Source: Herbidospora solisilvae (lineage in GTDB: Bacteria; Actinomycetota; Actinomycetes; Streptosporangiales; Streptosporangiaceae). From it: a DNA stretch of 64,000 bases. The translations under genes and the position numbers were made by a program. The notes under the pieces were generated by a model, which saw nothing but the letters and a program-made list of their open reading frames with translations, was not told the origin of the DNA and searched no databases. The DNA lies in the NCBI RefSeq assembly GCF_009901565.1, contig NZ_WXEW01000003.1, positions 559,312 to 623,311 of the forward strand, read 5' to 3'. How positions within the stretch are numbered: the stretch's first letter is position 1; every line of letters begins with the position of its first letter. This document shows, one piece after another, positions 44,709-54,164 of this stretch.

Positions 44709-45437
44709 ATGAAGACTGAGAGGGAACTCCACCTCACGGACGCCCGCGGACGGTACTCCGTCAGCCTCGCCACCAGCGCCGCGGACGTCCAGGCGGCCCA
44801 GCGGCTGCGCTACGAGGTGTTCGCCGGGGAGATGGGCGCGCGGCTCGACTCCCCGGTGTCCGGGCTCGACGCCGACCGGTTCGACGCCTACTGCGACCAC
44901 CTCATCGTGCGTGCGGGCACCGAGGTCGTCGGCACCTACCGGATGCTGCCCCCGGGGCGGACCGACCGGATGTACTCCGACGGCTACTTCGACACCGGCC
45001 GGCTGGCGGGCGTCCGCGACGGCCTGGTGGAGGTGGGCCGCACCTGCGTGCGCGCCGACCACCGGGGCGGTGCGGTGATGGGCCTGATGTGGGCGGGCAT
45101 CGCCCACTACATGGTCGGCGGCGGTCACTCCTGGCTGGCCGGATGCTGCTCGGTGCCCCTCGACGACAACGGCGCGGCTGCGGCCGGCGTGGTCGCCAAC
45201 ATCGACCTCGGGCCGGAGGAGTACCGCGTCACCCCGCGCAGGCCGTGGGTCGGCGGCGTCCCGCCGGAGCGGTTCGTCATCCCGCCGCTGCTGCGCGGCT
45301 ACCTGCGGCTCGGCTCGTGGATCTGCGGCGCGCCCGCCCACGACCCGGATTTCGGCACCGCCGACTTCTTCGTGCTGCTCTCGCTGGCCAACGTCGACAC
45401 CCGCTACCTGCGGCACTTCCTGGGAGAGGCGGCATGA
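44709..45437 (+). CDS. GNAT-like acyltransferase (putative ornithine-lipid N-acyltransferase, OlsB-like)
   Basis: 242 residues from the ATG at 44709; upstream codons to 44643 are also open. 'RYSVSLATSAADVQAAQRLRYEVFAGEMG' read in two parts is the start of the OlsB/hemolysin-type acyltransferase fold, followed by 'CDHLIVRAGTEVVGTYRML', 'EVGRTCVRADHRGGAVM' and 'LLRGYLRLGSWICG'. OlsB moves a hydroxy-acyl chain to ornithine. The next gene, overlapping by ATGA, is a PlsC-type acyltransferase, the OlsA partner. Other acyl-transfer roles are possible. Confidence 0.8.
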   Translation: MKTERELHLTDARGRYSVSLATSAADVQAAQRLRYEVFAGEMGARLDSPVSGLDADRFDAYCDHLIVRAGTEVVGTYRMLPPGRTDRMYSDGYFDTGRLAGVRDGLVEVGRTCVRADHRGGAVMGLMWAGIAHYMVGGGHSWLAGCCSVPLDDNGAAAAGVVANIDLGPEEYRVTPRRPWVGGVPPERFVIPPLLRGYLRLGSWICGAPAHDPDFGTADFFVLLSLANVDTRYLRHFLGEAA

Positions 45438-46315
45438 CCATCACGGCGCCGGTCAGGGCGCTCACGCCCTGGTTGCCGCTGGCGCCCTGCGAGCCGGACA
45501 CCTGCGTGGCGCCCGCCCGCCGTCCGGCCGGGGTGGTGCGCCAGGCGGCACGGCTGACCGGCGCCGTCGTCGTGCTCATGGCCGGGGTCGTCTTCGCGGT
45601 GTTCGCGCGGCGGCTTTCGGCCGAGACCCTGGCCCGGGTGACCATGGCCTGGTCGCGGCTGCTGCTGCGGGCCCTCGGCATCAAGGTCACGGTGGCCCAG
45701 GGCTTCGCCTTCGTCGGCGGCGCGGCCGTGGCCGTCAAGACGGTCTCCGACGGGGCCGGCGCCCTCATGGTGGCCAACCACATCTCCTGGCTCGATCCGC
45801 TCGTGATGGCGGCCGTCATGCCCGCACGCCTGCTCGCCAAGAGCGAGATCGCCCGCTGGCCGCTCATCAACACACTCGTCGCCGGCTCGGGCGCCATCTT
45901 CATCGACCGTGAACGGCTCAGCCTGCTGCCCCGCACCGTCGGCGAGGTCACCGTGGCTCTGCGCGCCGGCGACACCGTGGTCGCCTTCCCCGAGGGCACC
46001 ACGTGGTGCGGCCAGAGCATGGGGGGTTTCCGCCCGGCCCTGTTCCAGGCCGCCATCGACGCGGGCGCGGCCGTCCGCCCCGCGACGATCCGCTACCTGG
46101 AGGACGACGCCACCTCCGCCCGGCCCTGTTACGTCGGCGGCGACTCCCTGATCGGGTCGATCACCCGGGTGGCCGCGACCAAGCACATGACCGTCGAGGT
46201 GACGATGTTCCCCCCGGTCGCCGGGACCGGCCAGACGCGGCGGTCCCTGGCCGGAGTGGCCGAGGCACAGGTCAGGACCGCCCTCGGCACGTCGTTCACC
46301 GGCCCGCACTCGTAA
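45434..46315 (+). CDS. PlsC-type 1-acyl-glycerol-phosphate-like acyltransferase (OlsA-like)
   Basis: 293 residues. One or two membrane segments (~38-58) precede the catalytic HX4D motif 'NHISWLD' (His116, Asp121) and the phosphate-binding 'FPEGTT' (185-190). Family enzymes acylate lysophosphatidate or lyso-ornithine lipid. The ATGA overlap with the OlsB-like gene supports a joint pathway for phosphate-free lipids. Ends at a bidirectional hairpin. Confidence 0.85.
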   Translation: MTITAPVRALTPWLPLAPCEPDTCVAPARRPAGVVRQAARLTGAVVVLMAGVVFAVFARRLSAETLARVTMAWSRLLLRALGIKVTVAQGFAFVGGAAVAVKTVSDGAGALMVANHISWLDPLVMAAVMPARLLAKSEIARWPLINTLVAGSGAIFIDRERLSLLPRTVGEVTVALRAGDTVVAFPEGTTWCGQSMGGFRPALFQAAIDAGAAVRPATIRYLEDDATSARPCYVGGDSLIGSITRVAATKHMTVEVTMFPPVAGTGQTRRSLAGVAEAQVRTALGTSFTGPHS

Positions 46316-46321
46316 ACGAAC

Positions 46322-46350
46322 AGGCGACCAGGCCATGAGGCCTGATCGCC
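46322..46350. terminator. Bidirectional hairpin terminator
   Basis: GGCGACCAGGCC and GGCCTGATCGCC pair over 12 bases with one mismatch around a four-base loop, between the acyltransferase stop and the convergent collagen-like gene. No T-run. Confidence 0.65.
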
Positions 46351-46368
46351 CGTCCTCCTACTTCACGA

Positions 46369-47007
46369 TCAGCCGTTCGGCGGCGTGTGGTTCACGAACG
46401 GCGAGCAGTTGCCGGGCCACGCCGGGTTCATCCCGGTGCCCGGAGTCGGACGGACCCGGCACGCCGTCTGCCAGATCTGGCCGGTGGCGGTGACGACGGT
46501 GACGTGCACGTCACGACCCATCCGGGCCAGGGAAACCCCGGTCACGTTCCCGGGGTAGTTCTGCACGGTGCCGAGGCTGTGCCACGTCGGGACCGTGCGC
46601 GGGTCACGGATCAGCGTGGAGCCGTTACCGGGGGCGTAGCCGATGAACTTCAGGTTGCCCTGGAACACGGTGTCGATCGAGCGCGCGGTACCTCCGGGAG
46701 GTCCGGGAGGTCCGGGAGGTCCAGGCGGTCCGGGCGGTCCGGGGGGGCCGGGACGGCCCTTGCAGATCACGCACGGCGGCTTGGGCTTGTACTTGTAGTG
46801 GTGGTAGCGGTCGCAGCTCCAGTGGTTGCAGCTGGACGTCTGCGCCTCGGCCACGTACTGCGGCGTGACCGGCTGGACCTCGCTCGCCTGCGCCGGCGTC
46901 GCCATCGCGAGGAGGCCGCCGGCCATCAGCGCCGCCGTCGCCACGGCGGCCGCGAGGGACCCCTTGGCCGGCGAGCACGAAGACCCGATCTTGAGTCGGT
47001 GAATCAC
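46369..47007 (-). CDS. Secreted protein with short collagen-like segment
   Basis: 212 residues from a GTG with AAAGGA upstream. A Sec signal peptide (~1-42, cleavage near AQA-S) is followed by a Cys/His/Lys-rich stretch, eight GPP triplets (~85-106) and a beta-rich C-terminal domain with two Cys. Collagen-like stalks present a domain on the outside. It differs from the membrane collagen-like protein at 9235 in sequence and layout. Function unknown. Confidence 0.8.
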   Translation of the reverse strand: MIHRLKIGSSCSPAKGSLAAAVATAALMAGGLLAMATPAQASEVQPVTPQYVAEAQTSSCNHWSCDRYHHYKYKPKPPCVICKGRPGPPGPPGPPGPPGPPGPPGGTARSIDTVFQGNLKFIGYAPGNGSTLIRDPRTVPTWHSLGTVQNYPGNVTGVSLARMGRDVHVTVVTATGQIWQTACRVRPTPGTGMNPAWPGNCSPFVNHTPPNG

Positions 47008-47213
47008 TGTTTTTCCTTTGGGTTGTCTGAGAGAAGCGCCCCGTACGTTCGGCCTCGCAGGGGTGCAAGATCAGAAATACCCGTCGACGCATGTGAATCC
47101 TGTGACGTCGGTTACCGATAGTGCAAAATCCACACTCAAGGGCTGGAGGGGGCTTCTGGGGCAGGTTGGGGCGAATCGCCCGTCGACCTTCATACGTGGG
47201 TAGTCTTCGCCCC

Positions 47214-48115
<902 letters not shown>

Positions 48116-48119
<4 letters not shown>

Positions 48120-49162
48120 CCGCCTTCACCTCCCTGTCACGGGCGATGTTGCTCGGGTGGTTCCGCGACAGGTCGGCCCTGTTCTTCTCCATCCTGTTCC
48201 CGCTGATGTTCCTGGTCCTGTTCGGCGGCATCTTCAGCGACATGGGCACCTCCAAGATGGCGGTCATCCAGGTCGGCAGGGTGCCGCTGCTGGAGCAGAG
48301 CGCGGCCGGGCTGGGCGACGTACTGGAGATCCAGAAGAGCGACGACCCGGCCGCCGCGCGGGAGAAGGTCAGGGAGGGCGACGTCGTCGCGGCGATCAGT
48401 CAGCAGGGCGACACCCTCCAGGTCTCCTACTCGGCCGCCGACCAGGTGCGGTCGGGCACCGTCCAGGGAGTGCTGCGGCAGGTCGTCACGCAGGCCAACG
48501 CCGTCGGGGTGCCGCAACGTTTCACGATGACCGCCCAGCAGGTCGAGGACGACTCGCTCAAAGCCATCCAATACGTCACGCCCGGCCTGCTGAGCTGGGC
48601 GATCGCCATGGGCGCCGCGTTCGGCGCGGCGGCCACGCTGGTCACCTGGCGGGAGAAGCGCATCCTGCGCCGGTTGCGGCTGGCCCCGGTCGCACTCGGG
48701 TCGGTCGTCGGCGCCCGGGTCGGCGTCAGCGTCGCCATCGCCCTGATCCAGACCGCGATCTTCCTGGTCGTCGCCTCGTTGCCGTTCTTCGGGCTGCAGT
48801 TGTCGGCCTACTGGTGGATGGCGATCCCGCTGGTCGTCGCGGGCACCCTGACGTTCATGGCGATCGGCCTGGTCGCGGGCGGGCTGGCGAAGTCGGCCGA
48901 GGCCGCGTCGGGCATCGCCAACCTGATCGTGTTGCCGATGGCGTTCCTGTCGGGCTCGTTCATCCCGCTGGACGCCGCGCCCGGCTGGCTCCAGACGTTG
49001 TCGAACGTCTTCCCGCTCAAGCACCTCAACCAGGGCCTGCTCGATGTGATGGTGCGCGGCCAGGGGCCGTTGTCGGTGCTGCCCGAACTGGGCATCGTGC
49101 TGGCGTTCGGGCTGGTCATCGGCCTGATCGCCATGAAGGTGTTCCGCTGGGACAGCGTCTAG
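48116..49162 (+). CDS. ABC-2 type transporter permease
   Basis: 348 residues. One N-terminal membrane helix (~20-40), a large extracytoplasmic loop (~45-170) and five C-terminal helices (~175-345) give the ABC-2 permease layout; 'FLSGSFIPLDAAPGWLQTL' is typical. Forms an exporter with the preceding ATPase; substrate unknown (drugs, polyketides and glycans are common). Stop followed by a strong hairpin. Confidence 0.9.
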
Positions 49163-49170
49163 AAAGCGGC

Positions 49171-49200
49171 GACCCGCCGTCGCGGCCACGACGGCGGGTC
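49171..49200. terminator. Bidirectional hairpin terminator
   Basis: GACCCGCCGTCG and CGACGGCGGGTC form a perfect 12-base stem with a six-base loop between the ABC permease stop and the convergent secreted-protein gene. Confidence 0.75.
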
Positions 49201-49222
49201 CTGGGGGTGCCTTGGGGTGCCG

Positions 49223-49762
49223 CTACTTCTTCTTGACCACCGCGGTCTTGACGGTCCGCATCATCTCCCAGCCCTTGAGGTTCTGCTCGCGCAGCCGGGC
49301 CCGGTCGAGGTTCTCCGCGCCGGCGGGGATGTCGTACACCCAGGCGCCGACCTTGCCGGTCTGGGTGCCCTTGGCGGTCTTCTTGAGCTGGAACCGCAGA
49401 CTCACCCAGGTGGAGTCGCCCACCTCGAGGATGAAGTCGTTGGGGCAGAAGAAGTTCCGTCCGTCGATGTAGCACTTGAGCTCGTCGCCGGAACCGTAGG
49501 AGATCTTCTTCTTGAGGTCGACGTGCGGGGGCAGGACCCCGCCGACGTCGAAGTAGTCGGCCGCGTGCGGGCCCTTGTTGGTCACCTCGAAGGTGTAGGT
49601 GACGTAGCCACCCGGCTTGGCCTTCTTGGTGTACGACAGCTTCGTGATCTTGAACAGCGACCACGGGTCGTCGGCGGTGGTGGCCGAGGCGGAGGCCGGG
49701 GCGACTAAGGCCGCCGCAGCCAGCAGGGCGACCCCCGCGATCGCGCGCGTGACAGTGCGCAT
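49223..49762 (-). CDS. Secreted beta-rich protein, family member A
   Basis: 179 residues from the ATG at 49762 (a GGGAG lies upstream; earlier codons are not coding-like). Signal peptide (~1-27), then a DUF11/Ig-like domain with 'GGYVTYTFEVTNKGPHAADYF' split across strands, one Cys pair, and a C-terminus ending 'LKGWEMMRTVKTAVVKKK'. It is homologous to the protein at 53361 over the full mature length. Role unknown; such isolated beta domains often bind cell-wall or partner proteins. Confidence 0.8.
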   Translation of the reverse strand: MRTVTRAIAGVALLAAAALVAPASASATTADDPWSLFKITKLSYTKKAKPGGYVTYTFEVTNKGPHAADYFDVGGVLPPHVDLKKKISYGSGDELKCYIDGRNFFCPNDFILEVGDSTWVSLRFQLKKTAKGTQTGKVGAWVYDIPAGAENLDRARLREQNLKGWEMMRTVKTAVVKKK

Positions 49763-49862
49763 GTGTTGTGTTCTCCCAATGAACAGACGGGGAGAGAGAA
49801 GGAACCCCCGTGATACTCGAGAGGATTTCCTACCATTCCCCGGCTGAACTTCGAAAGATCTT

Positions 49863-50840
49863 TTATGCGTCGATTCGGTGCGTTCCAAGGATGAGGTGGA
49901 CATCGCCGAACTCGTGCCACAGATAGCCGTTGTCGAGCGCGGCCTCGTACGACTTCATGACGAGATCGGCGCCCCCGACGGCCGACAACATCATGAGATG
50001 CGTGGACCTGGGCTCGTGCAGCCCGGTCAGCAGCGCGTCGACGACCTGGGGCGGGTGTTCCGGCGAGACGATCCGCGACGTCCAGCCCTCGTCGTGGGCG
50101 GTCTCCAGCGCCCGGACCACCGTCGTGCCGACCGCGACGACCCGGCCGCCGTTCTCCTTGGTCATCGCGACGAGCCGCCGGGTGGCGGCCGGGACGTCGA
50201 ACCGTTCGGCGTAGGGCGGTTCGTCCTTCTCCGGTGAGGCCACCCCCGTGTGCAGGGTGACGGGCGCGATCGTGATCCCCCTTGCGACCAGGTCGGTGAC
50301 CAGGCGGGTGGTGAACGGCCGCCCGGCGCTGGGCATCTCGGCGCTGCCCGGGATCCGGCCGAACACGGTCTGGTAGTCGTCGATGGGCCAGTCGCGGTCG
50401 ACGTAGGAGTAGCGGATCGGCGTGCCGTGCCGCTGCAGGTAGCCGATGACGTCGGTGTCGAGCCGGGCCTTCCACAACCGGGGGGTGGAACGTTCGACCA
50501 GCCGCAGCGTGGCCCCGCCCGGGAGCGGCAACCACTCGCCCGGTGCGCCGCCCCTGTAGGTGGTGCCCTCCGGGCGCCGGAGCTCGACCAGCCACTCTCC
50601 CCAGGGCAACTCGGTCGAGAAGTGCACCCAGAGCCGGTCGAGCTTCACGGCGGCCGGGAGGGTGCGCGAGTTGTTGACCACGACCAGATCGCCGGGGTCG
50701 AGCAGTTCGGGCAGATCGGTGAAGGCGTGGTGGGTGATCGCGCCGGTCCGCCGGTCGGAGACCATGAGCTTGACCGAGTCGCGGGCCTCGGGCGGCCGGT
50801 GGGCCTCGTTGACCGACGGCAGGGCGAAGTCGATGCTCAT
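49863..50840 (-). CDS. QueA-like S-adenosylmethionine:tRNA ribosyltransferase-isomerase
   Basis: 325 residues from the ATG at 50840 (ATGA overlap with the SDR). Family features: 'LMVSDRRTGAITHHAFTDLP', 'LLDPGDLVVVNNSRTLPA', 'APVTLHTGV', 'GGRVVAVGTTVVRALE', 'THLMMLSAVGG'. QueA transfers ribose from SAM to queuosine precursor in tRNA; this copy is ~30 residues shorter than typical and lies away from other queuosine genes, so it may act in another modification pathway. Co-translated with an oxidoreductase. Confidence 0.82.
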   Translation of the reverse strand: MSIDFALPSVNEAHRPPEARDSVKLMVSDRRTGAITHHAFTDLPELLDPGDLVVVNNSRTLPAAVKLDRLWVHFSTELPWGEWLVELRRPEGTTYRGGAPGEWLPLPGGATLRLVERSTPRLWKARLDTDVIGYLQRHGTPIRYSYVDRDWPIDDYQTVFGRIPGSAEMPSAGRPFTTRLVTDLVARGITIAPVTLHTGVASPEKDEPPYAERFDVPAATRRLVAMTKENGGRVVAVGTTVVRALETAHDEGWTSRIVSPEHPPQVVDALLTGLHEPRSTHLMMLSAVGGADLVMKSYEAALDNGYLWHEFGDVHLILGTHRIDA

Positions 50841-51499
50841 GCCAGGCTCCCCCGGGTGTGGCGTCCGCTGGGCCGGCGCTCGGCGACCAGCTTGACGATC
50901 AGCGGCGCGACCTCGTCGGGGAGCGGCGCCTCGCCCGCCTCCTGCGGCCCGATCGCGTCGGCCAGCATCCGCGTCCGCATCTCGCCCGGGTCGAACCACC
51001 AGACCGCCACGTCCCGCTCCTCGACGGCCAGCACGTTGGAGATCTGCTCCAGCGCGGCCTTGGAGGCGCCATACCCGCCCCACCCCTCGTAGGCCTCGAC
51101 GGCGGCGTCGGAGGAGACGTTGAGCACCGCCCCCTTGCGCCGGCGCAGCGCGGGCAGTACCGCCTGCGTCAGCGCCAGCGGCGCCACCACGTTGGTCTCC
51201 AGCAACTGCCGCAGGACCGGGACGGGATAGTCGCCCAGCGGCGGCAGGGGCACGGCTCCCAGCCCACTGGCGTTGTTCACCAGCAGATCCAGGTCCGGTA
51301 CGGCCTCCGCCAGCCGCTCCCGATGCGCGGGATCGGCCACGTCGCCCGGAATCGCGGTCGCGCCGAGACGCCCGGCCGCCTCGGCGAGGTCGTCGGCGCC
51401 CCGGGCGGTCAGGGTCAGGCGCCATCCGTCCTTGGCGAGCTCGGTGGCCAGCGCCAGCCCGAGCCCTCGGGAGGCCCCGGTGATCAGTGCGTTCTTCAT
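50837..51499 (-). CDS. Short-chain dehydrogenase/reductase
   Basis: 220 residues from the ATG at 51499. 'ALITGASRGLGLALA' is the Rossmann nucleotide site, 'LVNNASGLG' the NNAG motif, and 'YGASKAALEQ' the catalytic YxxxK. NAD(P)-dependent; substrate unknown. The C-terminal helix is short. Overlaps the QueA-like gene by ATGA, so the two likely act together. Divergent from the sensor kinase at 51591. Confidence 0.92.
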   Translation of the reverse strand: MKNALITGASRGLGLALATELAKDGWRLTLTARGADDLAEAAGRLGATAIPGDVADPAHRERLAEAVPDLDLLVNNASGLGAVPLPPLGDYPVPVLRQLLETNVVAPLALTQAVLPALRRRKGAVLNVSSDAAVEAYEGWGGYGASKAALEQISNVLAVEERDVAVWWFDPGEMRTRMLADAIGPQEAGEAPLPDEVAPLIVKLVAERRPSGRHTRGSLA

Positions 51500-51512
51500 G
51501 CCGTCAACGCTA

Positions 51513-51528
51513 GGAACGCGGGCGTTCC
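51513..51528. promoter_or_regulatory. 7-2-7 palindrome in divergent promoter
   Basis: GGAACGC-GG-GCGTTCC is a perfect inverted repeat in the 91-base gap between the SDR and the histidine kinase. It is a natural candidate operator for the NarL-type regulator encoded downstream. Confidence 0.5.
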
Positions 51529-51590
51529 GGCACATCGGGCCCGAGACCCGCCGGACCTAGGCCTTCCGGGCTAGGACTTAGGGTTGCAGC

Positions 51591-52703
51591 ATGCGGGATA
51601 GTCAGGACGCGCTGCTGAACGCCGTCAGCGCCGCCGTCCTCGCGGTCACCCGGCACCTCTCCCCGCGGGAGGTGCTGCAGGTCATCGTGCGGTCGGCCCG
51701 GGAGCTCCTCGACGCCCGCTACGCCGCCCTCGGCGTGCCCGACGACGACGGGTCGTTCGCCGAGTTCGTCGCCGACGGCATCACCCCCGAGCAGTGGGCG
51801 GCCATCGGGCCCACCCCGCGCCAGCACGGCCTGCTGGGCGCGATGTTGCGGGAGGCCACGCCGGTCCGGCTCGGCGACGTGCGCCGCGATCCCCGCTTCG
51901 ACGGCTGGCCCAAGGCCCATCCCATCCTGAAGGACTTCCTCGGCGTCCCCATTCAGGACGGCGACCAGGTGCTCGGCATCATCTTCCTGGCCAACAAGGC
52001 CTGCGGCCCGTTCACCGCCGACGACCAGGACGTGCTGACCCTCTTCGCCGCCCACGCCGCCATCGCGCTGACCAACGCCCGCCTCTACGAACGGGGGCGA
52101 GAGCTGACGGTCATCGAGGAGCGCCAGCGCATGGCCCGCGAGCTCCACGACGCCGTCACGCAGAAGCTCTTCTCGTTGCGGCTCACAGCCCAGGCCGCGA
52201 AATCGCTGGTGGCCACCGATCCCGAACGGGCCGCGCGGGAGCTCGACACCGTCCAGCGGGTGGCCGGTGAGGCGCTGGCCGAGCTGAGAGAGGTCATCGT
52301 CGAGCTGCGGCCGGCCGAGCTCGACAGCCACGGGCTGGTCGAGACGCTGCGCAAGAACGTCGGGCTGCTCGACCGGCTCCACTCCGCGACGGTCAGCTTC
52401 GAGGGACGTTTCGACGGCGACCTCCCGGCCGAGACCGAGGTCGCGGTGTTGCGGGTCGCCCAGGAGGCCCAGCACAACGCGCTGCGCCACTCGGGGTGCT
52501 CGTCGTTGCGGGTGCGGCTCTGGCGGGAGCACGCCGACCTCGTCCTGGAGGTCGTCGACGACGGCGACGGCTTCGACGGCGAGCCCACCAGGGGCCTGGG
52601 GCTCGCGTCGATGCGCGACCGGGCGGCCGGGGTCGGTGGCAGGCTTGACGTGATCTCCCGGCCGGGGGCCGGGACGACGGTGAGGATGGTGGTGCCAACA
52701 TGA
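51591..52703 (+). CDS. GAF-domain sensor histidine kinase (NarL-type)
   Basis: 370 residues. A GAF domain (~15-165) precedes a HisKA_3 dimerisation region with 'MARELHDAVTQ' (His186) and an HATPase with 'EAQHNALRHS', 'VVDDGDGFDG' and 'GLGLASMRDRA'. No membrane segment: a soluble sensor, perhaps of small ligand, redox or gas. Overlaps the response regulator gene by four bases (ATGA). Confidence 0.93.
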   Translation: MRDSQDALLNAVSAAVLAVTRHLSPREVLQVIVRSARELLDARYAALGVPDDDGSFAEFVADGITPEQWAAIGPTPRQHGLLGAMLREATPVRLGDVRRDPRFDGWPKAHPILKDFLGVPIQDGDQVLGIIFLANKACGPFTADDQDVLTLFAAHAAIALTNARLYERGRELTVIEERQRMARELHDAVTQKLFSLRLTAQAAKSLVATDPERAARELDTVQRVAGEALAELREVIVELRPAELDSHGLVETLRKNVGLLDRLHSATVSFEGRFDGDLPAETEVAVLRVAQEAQHNALRHSGCSSLRVRLWREHADLVLEVVDDGDGFDGEPTRGLGLASMRDRAAGVGGRLDVISRPGAGTTVRMVVPT

Positions 52704-53302
52704 TCCGGGTGCTGATCGCCGACGACCATCCGATCGTGCGCCAGGGCCTGCGCACGTTCCTTGAGGTCCAGGGTGACATCGAGGTCGTGGCGGAGGCCGG
52801 CGACGGCGCCGAGGCGGTCAAGCTGGCCCGCGCCCTGTCGCCCGACGTCGTGCTGCTCGACCTGAAGATGCCCGTGCTCGACGGGCTGGGCGCGCTGGCC
52901 GAGCTCGACGGGGCCGCCCGGGTGATCGTGCTGACCTCGATGACCGAGCGCGGCGACGTCTCCCCCGCGATGCGGGCCGGGGCGGCGGGCTTCCTCTACA
53001 AGGACGTCGACCCGGCGGCGCTCGTGTCGGCCATCAGGGCCGTCCACGGCGGGCAGGTCGCGCTGGCCCCCGAGGCGGCCGAGGCGATGCTGACGCCCAC
53101 GTCGGAGGCGGTGGCGCTGACCGACCGGGAACGCGAGGTGCTGGCGCTGATCGCCGGCGGGCGGTCGAACCGGGAGATCGCGCGGGCGCTCGACGTGGCC
53201 GAGAAGACCGTCAAGACGCATGTGTCCAACGTGCTGATGAAGCTGGGCGTACAGGACCGGACACAGGCGGCCCTGTACGCCGTGCGGCACGGATTGGCCT
53301 AG
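52700..53302 (+). CDS. NarL/LuxR-family response regulator
   Basis: 200 residues. The receiver has the acidic pair 'ADDH', phospho-acceptor Asp54 in 'VVLLDLKMP', and the Lys in 'LYKDVDP'; the C-terminal HTH reads 'LTDREREVLALIAGGRSNREIA'. Pairs with the preceding kinase. Target promoters may include the divergent SDR/QueA-like unit, where a palindrome occurs. Confidence 0.94.
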   Translation: MIRVLIADDHPIVRQGLRTFLEVQGDIEVVAEAGDGAEAVKLARALSPDVVLLDLKMPVLDGLGALAELDGAARVIVLTSMTERGDVSPAMRAGAAGFLYKDVDPAALVSAIRAVHGGQVALAPEAAEAMLTPTSEAVALTDREREVLALIAGGRSNREIARALDVAEKTVKTHVSNVLMKLGVQDRTQAALYAVRHGLA

Positions 53303-53366
53303 AGCGAGACGCGGACGGCCGGAGGCCGGCCGTGTCTCGCGTCGTGAATCTGCCCTGGGTTCACGT
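53302..53366. repeat. REP-like palindromic element, third copy
   Basis: Directly at the regulator's stop, GCGAGACGCGGACGGCC and its partner GGCCGTGTCTCGC fold into a hairpin (53304-53340), followed by GTGAATCTGCC as in the copies at 37771-37893. Likely a terminator as well as a dispersed repeat. Confidence 0.7.
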
Positions 53367-54044
53367 GCCCTTCTTGCGGTTGCGCGTGGGGGCGCGATCG
53401 GGCTTCGGCGGGGGCGGGGGCGGCGGCACGTAGACCTGCTTCGTGCTCTTCTTCGTCTTCTTGACCGAGGGGGCGACGATCTGGGTCTTCACGGTCTTGG
53501 TGTAGATCCAGCCCTTGATGCCCAGCTCGCGGAGGCGCTTCTCGTCGAGGTCGCCGGCGCCGGTCGGCACGTCGAAGGTGATGCCGCCGAGCTTGGCGGT
53601 GGCGGTGCCGCGGGTCTTCTTGTTCAGGGTGACCTGGATCGTCAGCCACGTCGTGTCGGTCTGCCAGTCCTCTTCCGGGTTCGGGTAGAGGATGGGCGGC
53701 GGCCAGCACCAGAACTCGTTGCCCTCCCACGTGCACGTGGTGTTCTTGGGGCCGTTCCACTTCAGGGTGCTGATGATGCCCTTCGGCAGGATGCCCCCGA
53801 TGTAGTAGTAGTCGGCGCTGTGCGGGCCGACGTTGGTGATCTCGAAGTAGTAGGTGATCTTGGCCCCGGCCTTCACCTTCTTCGGATAGACGACGTTGTG
53901 CACCTTGAAGGTGGCGAAAGGAGCCTTCTTCGCGGTGACGCCCTTGGCGGCGCTCGCCAAAGCGGGCGCGGCGCTCGCGGGAACGCTCACCGCGAGCGGC
54001 CCTAAGAGCATGAGTCCGGCGACGATGCCGGAAGTTCGGCGCAT
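53361..54044 (-). CDS. Secreted beta-rich protein, family member B
   Basis: 227 residues from the ATG at 54044, with GGAGAA close upstream. Signal peptide (~1-27), then the same domain as the protein at 49223: 'KITYYFEITNVGPHSADYY', a Cys pair, 'GTATAKLGGITFDVPTGAGD' and 'LRELGIKGW...TKTVKT'. It has an added Pro-rich, basic C-terminus ('VPPPPPPPKP' then Arg/Lys). The tail could thread the cell wall. The start region is divergent from the Ser/Thr kinase gene. Confidence 0.82.
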   Translation of the reverse strand: MRRTSGIVAGLMLLGPLAVSVPASAAPALASAAKGVTAKKAPFATFKVHNVVYPKKVKAGAKITYYFEITNVGPHSADYYYIGGILPKGIISTLKWNGPKNTTCTWEGNEFWCWPPPILYPNPEEDWQTDTTWLTIQVTLNKKTRGTATAKLGGITFDVPTGAGDLDEKRLRELGIKGWIYTKTVKTQIVAPSVKKTKKSTKQVYVPPPPPPPKPDRAPTRNRKKGT

Positions 54045-54164
54045 GGAATTCTCCGTTGGACAAGACATGGCAATCCCCGTATGTCTAGACCATTATCACT
54101 TTGGAACGGTTAAGCACTACTACACTTCGCGTAGAGTTGATCGTTTGTACGGGGGAGCACCGTC

